Positions 55,823 through 64,000 of a stretch of 64,000 bases of DNA are shown here, one piece after another (position 1 is the first letter of the stretch; every line of letters begins with the position of its first letter). The notes beneath the pieces are model-generated. The model searched no databases and was not told the DNA's origin. It worked only from the letters and a program-made list of their open reading frames with translations. The DNA lies in contig OX104125.1 in the NCBI GenBank assembly GCA_944474755.1, positions 44,469,899-44,533,898 of the forward strand. Direction: 5' to 3'. The translations under genes were made by a program, and so were the position numbers. This DNA is from Limnoperna fortunei. Its lineage: Eukaryota; Mollusca; Bivalvia; Mytilida; Modiolidae.

Positions 55823-58800
55823 GTAAGTATTCCATTTTATTTTTTTTATCGTTGCTATTATTGTTAATAGCGTAACATCATATTCCATATGTTCATCCTG
55901 AATATTAACTGATATGTCCTAATATTCAGAAATAAATATAAAAAATTAGAAAATAATATTGAAAATAACTATGAATTCAAGTTTTTTTTATAATATTTTT
56001 AAGTTTAACCCAAAATAAGATATAGTCCAATTTATTGTAATATTATTTTAAAAAATTTAATTCTTAATTTTTCATCTTCATGATTATATATAACTTTTGG
56101 GATTTTGACTTAATTATTTTGTATTATGATATTTTGGGCTTGAGCGCCACGGATGAGTTAGCAGGTCTGGCGTAGTAAATTTTATTACCGTGGTATCTTT
56201 CATCAACAGAACACTGCAGGATTCGACAATCCTATGGAAAATTACCGTTTATTAGTTTTGTATAAGTATCATAAGATACAAACATAAGCATACATATTTA
56301 ATAATCTTATATAAAAATTCGTCAACGCAAAGTTCTTATATGGGATTTTTCTACCTCTATAACAGCTGTATTAATTTCAGCTTTATAACACTAGAACCAT
56401 GTATTTTCCACCACGACCAACGTCAGAAATTCTTGAGGATCTTGTTACGCAATTGAGCGAAGAAACAGAGAAAGCAGAACAAGTACACGGAAAATTTGTA
56501 AGTGAATTATTTTAGGTGACGGGTTTCTATGTTCAGATAATTTTTTTTTCCGTTTCTATGATTGTAATCCTTGACCTTAGTAGTAAACTGGCAATCCGAG
56601 TCAATTAAGATTGGAGTAGAGCACACCCTGCCTGCAGTGAGACAAGGACTGCCCTCAGTGTTGGCAGACTTGTGATAGGAAGGAAACATAACTACCTTAA
56701 CCACTCGATCGTCCACCGAGCCCCACCCACCACCCCCCTCCCCACTTAAGAAGACACGTACAATTTTTTACAAACGTAACAATGATCTTATGCGGAGAAA
56801 TTTGAATGGGTATACTATTTTTTTCACTTAAATTTGAGATGATAAAAATAAGATCATTGATTCTTTTCCTTCAATCGATATATCTCGTCTCGTCTTAATC
56901 TGCTTATTGTTTATATTACAATAGGACGTAAAATAAATGGGTTTTCTGTTACCAGATTGTGTATCCGTCATTAAACCATTTGTTCTTAGTGACATAACAA
57001 GTGTTTCTATGTAAACTCTTGGATAAAAGCAGTTTTTAAAATTGATAACATTTTTGTAAGATTTAGTTAGATACACGTTTCAATTTATTTTTTTTAAATT
57101 TGATACTGATGCATTTACTAGTTGGCCATTTAAATTAACTTTTAAATAGTTAAATATGAATGGAGAGTGAATAATTTTAGAAAAGCAAACACGTATTATT
57201 AACCATAATTATAAATTTAATGGTTTAATGGAAACAAATTCGGTAGTTAACGAAATCCGTGCTTTTGCGGACAGCGTGTAAATTCGGACGATGACGGACA
57301 AGTTTATCTTAACTCCGATTTTAAGATAAAACGCAGTTCTGTCCTAGTGATTTGCTGTAAATTTGGCTACAAGAAAATCTCTAATATTCCTTACCGTGCG
57401 GTAATTACAAAGAATATAATGCATATTTAAATCGAAACACTGTCTCTATCTTGAATAAAAAATAACAATGATCTAATCAATTAAAATAGACAATATACAT
57501 GCATAGTCTTCATTCGATGTTGTTGTCTTCAGGTGAAACAGAAACAACTAAGTGAAGATTACATACGTCATTTAGAAAAAGAATGGGACAAAGAATTCAA
57601 AATAGAAAAGTTGACCCCGACCGAAGCGACACAACTCGTCCATGTAAGTATCTAAACTATTTCATCAAGTGACCGAAGAGCGACTGCTCATCCATGTATG
57701 ACGGGTGTATCAACCCAGTAGTCTCTATTATAAACACAAGAATATCATTGATTCTTTTTGCCTTCAAATATTGAAAATGATTTACAATAAATAAGTTTTT
57801 ATTATTATGGTGTATTACATAATTATTTCCATTTTAAATAGTTGGTTTGATCACTGATGAATTTTGATTAGACGTAACGCGCGCATGCGTTGTAAATTTT
57901 GTAACGTTGGTACCTTTAATGACATTTTATTTGATACGGAAAAGAGATAAGGAACAACTAAATAAAGGATATTTCAATATTTTACTGAGCCAATTTTTTG
58001 TGTGATTTGATCTTAAGCGATTGAAAATTCGACAAGATTGATTGATTGATGTTAACACCCAGCAAACAATATTTCAGCTATGTTCAGGACATTCTTTGAC
58101 TAGAAATGTGTCACTCTTTTTATTTACTTTTTTATATAAAAATTGTGTCTAGTCCGAGAATCCTCTGTCCCACGCTCCCATCGAAGTCTAAAACAGCGTT
58201 GGACGGCAGAGGATTCTCGGACTAAACAAAGTCATGAAGAAATACAATAAAAAAGTAGTGATTTATAAGTTGGCTGTGTATGTAACATCATACTATATTG
58301 AAACGAAAATTGGTAGTGCGTAGTACACTAAGGAGGTTACACGGACAGAAATCGACCGACCAGAAATAAATTAAATTCATGGGACATTACAAATCCGTAT
58401 TTAGACAAAAACCACAAGACTAAAAGGGAACACAAACAACACAAACTGAGTAACCCGAACCCAGTAGAAGTTATGTGTGCCCACTGAGGTACTTCGGATG
58501 AGTAAGCTGTGCCTGTCTGAAGAAGAAGAAATAATACTTATGACCCAGCGAAACTGTATCCTAACCATACTATTACTTAAGTCATGGCGACGGGCATAGA
58601 ATTTCTGAATCTATAACATCAACTTAAAAAAGCTTATTATAGTCTACTACACATCTACTATTGAATATTGAAGTAAGTAAACACAAATAGTATGATTATT
58701 TTTAATAATACTTTTAGTAACATTTAAAGAATCGTTTTGATATCAAAATAATGTAACTTTTAATGCTTCTATTTTTAGCACAACCTCAAGTCAGTATACT

Positions 58801-59231
58801 GGAAGTCTTATGACTATATGGAAACAGTGGAAGATTGTCTTATTCATGTTGAGATCAACGATCCAGAATTTGTACGTAAAACAAAAATGGTATATGGTCC
58901 ACTAACAGAAAAAATACGTAGTCTAAAAAACGAATTGAAACATTTGGCTGGAGGCGAATTACGCGACGAGTCACGTGACAATTCAGACGAATCCCGTGAT
59001 ACTTCAGACGAATCCCGTGGTACTTCAGACAACGATTCACGTGACTCTTCAGACGACGATTCACGAAAAACCTCAGAAGAGGATAGTCGTAATACCTACA
59101 ACATAGTGGTTACCAATACAAGAAACAAACAAATGGACCAAGTGATAAAGAATTTAAAAAGGCTTTATCACGCTGTTTTGATACTCAGGGCAGAACGTGA
59201 TAACTATGTTTTGCTACACGACGCAAGCTAA
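55796..59231 (+). CDS. S/D/R-repeat helical protein, gene model
   Basis: Exons 55796–55822 (optional), 56381–56497, 57533–57643 and 58779–59231, all phase 0 with GT–AG borders, give 235 residues (220 if translation begins at 56399). No signal peptide or membrane segment is seen, so it is probably intracellular. Residues numbered from the 56399 start: 1–131 are charged and probably helical, 132–174 hold the repeat DESRDTSDESRGTSDNDSR, and 175–220 form a second helical stretch ending VLLHDAS. The repeat is acidic with regularly spaced Arg and many possible kinase (CK2-like) sites. I recognise no family. Two hairpin MITEs of one type lie at 58150 (intron) and 59671 (3' flank). AATAAA at 59489 is a likely poly(A) signal. 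Confidence 0.8.
56381..56497 (+). CDS. S/D/R gene exon
   Basis: Acceptor TTAATTTCAG, donor AAATTT|GTAAGT. It encodes LYNTRT and then MYFPPRPTSEILEDLVTQLS and a Glu-rich helix (EETEKAEQVHGKF). An in-frame ATG at 56399 is the alternative start. Confidence 0.8.
56555..56735 (-). mobile_element. tRNA-derived SINE in the S/D/R gene intron
   Basis: AAACTGGCAATCCGAGTCAA, CCTGCCTGCAGTGAGAC and AACATAACTACCTTAACCAC, then CGTCCACCGAGCCCC, are the complement of body and head. It starts about 60 bp after the exon donor. Confidence 0.8.
57533..57643 (+). CDS. S/D/R gene exon
   Basis: Acceptor TTGTTGTCTTCAG, donor CAT|GTAAGT. The 37 codons encode VKQKQLSEDYIRHLEKEWDK and KLTPTEATQLVH, a charged, probably helical stretch. 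Confidence 0.82.
58038..58110 (-). mobile_element. CAATCA-tailed repeat, 3' tail fragment
   Basis: GATTGATTGATTGATGTTAA, then CACCCAGCAAACAATATTTC and AGCTATGTTCAGGAC, are the complement of the tail domain. Confidence 0.65.
58150..58224. mobile_element. hairpin MITE type M, copy 1
   Basis: TAGTCCGAGAATCCTCTG and CAGAGGATTCTCGGACTA are perfect inverted ends, with GTTGGACGG next to the right one. It is in the last intron of the S/D/R gene. Confidence 0.9.
58779..59231 (+). CDS. S/D/R gene last exon with the acidic repeat
   Basis: The acceptor CTTCTATTTTTAG precedes HNLKSVYWKSYDYMETVEDC. It encodes 150 codons and ends AGC TAA. The repeat region (about 58962–59090) is built on GACGAATCCCGTGATACTTC-like units of 21–24 bp with codon-level variation. 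Unlike the noncoding arrays in this window, the frame is kept and the unit changes are mostly conservative in protein, which supports coding. Confidence 0.85.
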   Translation, partial: HNLKSVYWKSYDYMETVEDCLIHVEINDPEFVRKTKMVYGPLTEKIRSLKNELKHLAGGELRDESRDNSDESRDTSDESRGTSDNDSRDSSDDDSRKTSEEDSRNTYNIVVTNTRNKQMDQVIKNLKRLYHAVLILRAERDNYVLLHDAS

Positions 59232-59488
59232 CACATTTCTCTCTTACTAGGAAACTGCGAAAATTAAAAACCTCGAGAGCATTATGCAATATTTTATAAA
59301 TTTATTAAAGTTGTTATATTATAGAAATATATGTAATGATCTTATCGTAAAATATTTAAAAACTATATTGAATTGTACATCTATTATAAAATAATTAGAT
59401 ACCAAATACTTCATTCAAGAAAAAGTTGTGATTACTTATGTTTTATACGATTTTATATTATTTAAAACATTATATTGATAATCTGCAA

Positions 59489-59494
59489 AATAAA
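59489..59494 (+). terminator. poly(A) signal of the S/D/R gene
   Basis: AATAAA, 258 bp after the stop codon; a TTTTTAATAC stretch follows. Confidence 0.5.
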
Positions 59495-59670
59495 TGATTT
59501 TTAATACAAGGAATATATTGCATGATAAATCTATGTAATTAAACAAGAAAATTCAGAATGATTATGCTGCGCATTTTTTGCCAGATTAACGTACATGTAT
59601 GGAAATTGGACAGTTAGTGGGTTAATTGTTCCATTACCATATCTGCAAAACGGAACAATTGATTCTGAAA

Positions 59671-59763
59671 TAGTCCGAGAATCCTCTGCCGTCCAACGCT
59701 TTTTGTCCCACGCAAAAAAAAAGAAAAAGAAAAAGCGTTGGACGGCAGAGGATTCCCGGACTA
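59671..59763. mobile_element. hairpin MITE type M, copy 2, with 9-bp target-site duplication
   Basis: TAGTCCGAGAATCCTCTGCC, then GTCCAACGCTTTTT, pair with AAAAAGCGTTGGACGGCAG and GATTCCCGGACTA. ATTCTGAAA flanks both sides (59662–59670 and 59764–59772). A 9-bp duplication with long inverted ends fits a Mutator-like MITE. Confidence 0.92.
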
Positions 59764-60014
59764 ATTCTGAAAATGAATTCGATATAAACCGTAACACTGT
59801 GCACGTGGCAGTGATAAAGTAATAAAACCCGCACAATGTTGCAAATTAAAGTTCAAATGTCTTTAACGTTTACTGAACTGCTTTAGGCTTTATGCTGTTT
59901 TAGAGGCATGCCTTATTAATTGTTGAGAGAACAATGCCTATTATTTTACAGACTTAATATAAACCATAGATAACGAGACGCAAGTCCCAATAATTTAAGG
60001 TTCAAAAAGCGTGT

Positions 60015-60199
60015 ACACCCTAGGCGCTACAAAATGCAAACTTCTCTACATCAGTGCATTAATAATTGTCTATAGTGACAGACAGACTTATCTCCCTTTT
60101 GTCGTTTGCATTTTCAAACTTGATTATTGTCTGTTATCGTCCAAAATATATATCCTTAGTAAGATTAAATGCAATGAACATCAATCAATCAATTAATTA
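60015..60199 (+). mobile_element. possible decayed CAATCA-tailed repeat
   Basis: CTAGGCGCTACAAAATGC resembles the GGCGCTACAAAAGGCTG block, and the stretch ends in ATCAATCAATCAATTAATTA. The middle is not clearly related. Confidence 0.4.
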
Positions 60200-60836
60200 A
60201 GTTTTATTCCGTTATGTACAGTAACAAGATAATGTTTCTGTTGCCTAATTGTTTTATATAAGAAGTACACACTGGAATGTGATGCACAGAAATTTCAAAA
60301 ACGCTGGACTCCACTGTCGTAGCAAGCCGTAAGGCCGGTACGGTTCCAACCGTACCAGTGTAAATTGCTGGTACGGAAAACCGCATCAGTTTTTGTGAAT
60401 TGAAATAAAAATGATAGAATTTCATTAAATATACTCTTTTATTTGTGAAACGATTAAGTCGTTTTGGATAAAAATTGCCAATCGGGCTTAAAACCTCTTT
60501 CTTTTAAGTATTCATGGAGTTCTTGAAGCTTTATTATACGTAAGTTCATTCGACAATGCTTTTTATTGTATACCGGAAGCAGCCATGCATCAATATCAGA
60601 TCACGTGAATTTTTGGTCCAGAACGAAATCGGGAAAATTATGTACTGGATTTTTTTTTGTTTTGATTAAGGCTCGGTTGCTTCCTATTTACTTACTTTCT
60701 TTTTAAACTGTTTTATAAAAGGTCGAATAATCTCTGTATTATATATTTCAGAACAAACTCAGTATCTGAATAAATTCACAAATAAAACATGAAATAATTT
60801 ATTTAAGAACAGTTGGTAATTAAGTTCGAAAGGATT

Positions 60837-61012
60837 TCACTTGTATAAACAACTTTGACAACAGTGTCTTGCTACTAATGGTCTCGCACATTCACTTTTT
60901 CCATTTAGCGCTATAAACGATGAACAATCGTAGCCGTTAATTCTAACGTACGTATTGTCTGTACATTCGGAAATCGTAGACTCTGGAGTATACGTCGGTG
61001 GGACGTTTTGCT
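60837..61012 (-). CDS. ShKT-domain protein, terminal exon (partial gene)
   Basis: Acceptor TTAACTTTTTCAG; the exon enters in phase 1 and ends at TGA (60839–60837). After a short Pro/Thr/Ser linker it encodes ECTDNTYVRINGYDCSSF and ALNGKSEC, then LVARHCCQSCLYK. That makes six Cys in the order and spacing of a ShKT domain, as in many secreted animal enzymes and mucus proteins. The domain is at the extreme C-terminus. Upstream exons must lie above 61.1 kb or beyond the window; a ~46-bp tandem array sits right before this exon. With ShKT alone the parent protein cannot be named (peptidases, tyrosinases and others carry it). Confidence 0.8.
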
Positions 61013-61089
61013 CTGAAAAAGTTAAAAGTTTGATATTAATATGTTTCGTTAACATTTAAAATGACAAATTAAAGAGAGATTGTGTAGTT

Positions 61090-61615
61090 ACATGGCTTAC
61101 CGTCTTGAATTGAAAGGCTGGTGAAGTGTCAAGTCACAGGGCTAACCGCCTTAAACAGCGCAGCTGGCTGGGTGACGTGTCACAAGAATGACCGCGTTGA
61201 ATTGCGCAATTAGTGGAGTATCAAATCATATGGATGACCGCCTTGAATAGTGCAGCTGCTGGAGTTTCAAGTCACATGGGTGACCGCCTTGAATGGCGCA
61301 TCTGTTGGAGTATCAAGTCACATGGGTGAGCAACTTGAATAGCGCAGCTGTTGGAGTATCAAGTCACATGGGCGAGCGCCTTGAATAGCGCAGCTGCTGG
61401 AGTGTCAAGTCACATGGTTGGCCGCCTTGAATGGCGCATCTGTTGGAGTGTCAAGTCACATGGGAAAGCGCCTTGAATAGCGCAGCTGTTGGAGTATCAA
61501 GTCACATGGGTGACCGCCTTGAAAGGCACAGCTGTTGGAATGTCAAGTCACATGGGTGAGCGCCTTGAATAGCACAGCTGTTGGAGTGTCAAGTTTGCCT
61601 TAAATAGCACAGCTG
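61090..61615 (+). repeat. tandem repeat of about 46 bp, eleven to twelve units
   Basis: Units share GTGACCGCCTTGAATAGCGC, AGCTGTTGGAGTATCAAGTC and ACATGG. They become more diverged at both edges. Confidence 0.9.
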
Positions 61616-61619
61616 GTGG

Positions 61620-62160
61620 GGCAATACATTGCACATCGATTTCATGCAAATATTGCTATTTGAATGGTTTCCATTGAGCCTATTCATTTATTTAAATTAG
61701 ATTACCATTTTAATGAGTGAGATATTAATAATCAATAACGAAACGTCATGCGATTGGAGGCTGTCCATTTTTTCAGTCTCTGTACTGCACAAGACCGACA
61801 TGCTTGACTGGCTTTGTATAGTGCTACAGCACCGGACTCCCACGTGTAAACATGAAATGGTGGTCCGAATCTAAAAATAGCTGCACTACAAATCATACGT
61901 TGTATTCTTATAACAGATCAGATCAGAAGCATTTTGTTCCAAAGAGTGTAAGTTTTTCTGTAAGAGGATATCTATTACTTAAATAATTTCAAAACATGCT
62001 TATGCCATTCATTGAAGCGTATATACGTCATTACAGAAGGGGCTTATAACTGTAGCACAGCACATACCATATTGTTTTCGCAAAAGCTTTTCGACATAAC
62101 ATTTCTTATCCACATAAATTGTTGCTATCCATGCAAATCACGTGATCAACTGTTTGCCAA
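61620..62160. other. intergenic or intron, no gene seen
   Basis: Possibly the upstream intron of the ShKT gene. No exon could be recognised here. Confidence 0.35.
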
Positions 62161-62164
62161 AAAA

Positions 62165-62712
62165 TTGAAGGCACCATGTATTTTACATAGTGGAGTCATA
62201 GAGTGAAGTCTGGAGAGAAATTTGGAAGCGATTTCGGAGTTAAAATTAAATAAAATCTCAGCCTATAACACATTAATCTTTGGACAGTCTTACACTTAAA
62301 TTATATTCTGATAGTTTTTCTATTAATAATGTCTGATTGAATAATATAAGTTTCCACGAAAAGGGAAGTTTCTGACAATGAGATGGTTGAATGAGATAGA
62401 ACATTTGCAATGTTTGTTATTATTTACATGACGTCATGATGATGCTACTGTCATCTGGTATTTGTCACCAGTAAAAAAATATAATTCACGGTTTTATTGT
62501 GTAAACAATGATACTGATAAGCCCCGTCAGTTTGATGCAATTTTGATAAAAACTTCCAAAGATTAATGGTTAAATAGGCTGAGATTTTATTAAAATTTAA
62601 GAAGTGATTTAAAAAATGTATTATCATTCAAAACTCGATTCCAAGTTTTTACTCCAAATTATTCTCCAGACTCCACTCCAAGACTCCACTCTGTAAAAAA
62701 CATGGTGCCAAA
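62165..62712. mobile_element. 548-bp fold-back element
   Basis: GGCACCATGTATTTTACATA and GTGGAGTC, AGTCTGGAGA, AAAATCTCAGCCTAT and ATTAATCTTTGGA on the left pair with their complements on the right. The right ends AGACTCCACTCTGT and ACATGGTGCC close it. No coding content. Confidence 0.85.
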
Positions 62713-63306
62713 ATTGAATTAAAACGTTAACAGAGACATTAAGCATATTCATGCATTGCAAACGCGCGCAAGAAATTTCAAACAACGCTATTTTATATTG
62801 CTAAGCACAAAAATATACGTCTTATAATACTTTAATACGTTTATTTATTACATGTTCATTCATACCGAGCAGATGTGAAAACAATTTTGTTTGGTACATA
62901 GGGATAAAACGATTGATGAAACCCCCACATTTCCCAGAAAAATATTTTCCAGTATTTCATGTTATTTTTTTTCACTGCCTGGAAGTGACGTCACAATTAT
63001 TATTTAACGACGTTTCTACATAGAAAAAACATTCAAAAGAAAGTTCCTGTAACTTTTCTACAACATGTTAAATATGCGTCAATATTCGCGCATCGTGAAT
63101 GTTGAAAATATTATTACTCGTGTCGAAACGTAATTAGATTGAACTCGTGCGCGTGTGGAAAGAGTGTAATTTGATATGTTTTGTGGCACTCGTAAAAATA
63201 TTGTCAATATTCAATTGATTATCATATAAGGATGTCACCTGTCATTGGTTTAATACAAAATTTAATTTGCTATTTTTGTTTCCAAAAAGCTTATTAAAAT
63301 AATAAA

Positions 63307-63374
63307 ATGTTGCTTCGGTATATGTTAACATCGAGGTCATGCGTGGTCCTGCTTCTGATGTTTAACGTATGCAA
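63307..63374 (+). other. candidate signal-peptide exon
   Basis: ATG opens MLLRYMLTSRSCVVLLLMFN then VC, and a GTAAAA donor follows GCAA at 63375. The hydrophobic core is convincing but the donor is weak and no downstream exon is in the window. Confidence 0.25.
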
Positions 63375-63569
63375 GTAAAACAACATTTCTAACCTGTAAC
63401 CGAAGTCACAGACTGCATCTGGCGAACGTTATCAGAATTATGTCAACTTGACCACAGGCACTTGGGGTCAGGATAATTTTTTCATGGAATAAAATGCCAA
63501 TAAATGAGTATACAGTGTGTTTTCACTTGTTAGGTAATTAGTCTGCCATGTCTCATTGCGAAATAATTT

Positions 63570-63930
63570 TACTCGTGGTATAATTTATGAATATTAATTA
63601 TTTGGATGAAACACTTAAATTACGTTATCATAATTTATAAATCGATATTTTCTCTGAGCGGACTACTTTCGGTATCAAATGTAAACAAAGATGGCGTCCT
63701 ATTAGCGTATTCAAAGGGAGAGTGAACAATGTTATGTTTGTCGCAATGATTTCTAACTAAATGAATATTTATGAGAATTATAAGGATTAAAAACCGTGTT
63801 TTTGGAAATTAACAATCTGTAAACTACGTCGAATCCCTTACAAACTTGACTTTATCGAAGGACTTTATTTCGTTTGTGGGCGAGTCGATGGAGTATACAC
63901 ATTGATGATTTCCTAAAACACGGTGTTTAA
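63570..63930 (+). repeat. dispersed repeat R2, copy 3
   Basis: TTTATAAATCGATATTTTCT, GAGCGGACTACTTTCGG, AAACAAAGATGGCGTCCT and TGTCGCAATGATTTCTAA, with the later block TAAACTACGTCGAATCCCTT shared with the copy at 53.5 kb. Confidence 0.85.
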
Positions 63931-64000
63931 TCATATAATATTGCCCCCAGAATTCTCTTTATTATATAACAACGTGGCATGAATCTTATCAAAGCTCTAA

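Overview
This is eukaryotic, AT-rich genomic DNA. The genes have introns with GT–AG borders and phase-matched exons, and most of the window is repeats. The animal is very probably a bivalve mollusc, and mussel-like is my best guess. The reasons are a tRNA-derived SINE whose 3' domain reads TATAGCTGAAA…GTGGCGTTAAAC, the GTTCGTCCGTC-type dispersed repeats, many hairpin MITEs, and small secreted proteins with PAN, C-type lectin and ShKT domains. The species call rests on remembered repeat types, not on a search.

Four gene loci are supported. (1) 414–2129 (+) is an intronless type II membrane glycosyltransferase with two GT32-like halves; only the second keeps SDxxR and DXD. (2) 43146–23008 (–) is a four-exon gene that I assembled by splice site and phase: signal peptide, PAN/apple domain, then the two halves of a C-type lectin domain. 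The model is 245 residues over about 20 kb, and all three introns are phase 1. (3) About 55796–59231 (+) is a small intracellular gene with three or four exons, helical ends and an Asp/Ser/Arg repeat; I recognise no family. (4) 61012–60837 (–) is the terminal exon of a ShKT-domain protein whose upstream exons I could not find.

Layout: 2.1–8.4 kb holds repeats, including a 2 kb palindrome. 8.6–10.5 kb is a 30-bp minisatellite with higher-order structure, running straight into a broken LINE reverse transcriptase. 12.4–14.1 kb is a TIR element and 14.6–15.1 kb an array rich in CACGTG. 15–23 kb is intergenic, with SINEs and MITEs. 23–43.1 kb is the lectin gene. Its introns carry a LINE fragment, three kinds of hairpin element, a Tc1-like element, strand-skewed low-complexity DNA, a 48-bp array, a 424-bp higher-order array and a Penelope-like reverse transcriptase relic. 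43.7–47.5 kb holds an interrupted satellite of about 175 bp. 48–55 kb holds SINEs, a (TTTA)n tract, short arrays and a Harbinger transposase relic. 55.8–59.5 kb is the S/D/R-repeat gene, and 60.8–64 kb is the ShKT exon, another array and a fold-back element.

The genes show no sign of a shared pathway. Two encode secreted, cysteine-rich modular proteins of the kind expanded in bivalve immunity and mucus. One probably acts in the Golgi. The fourth is unassigned. All coordinates and splice calls were made by eye.
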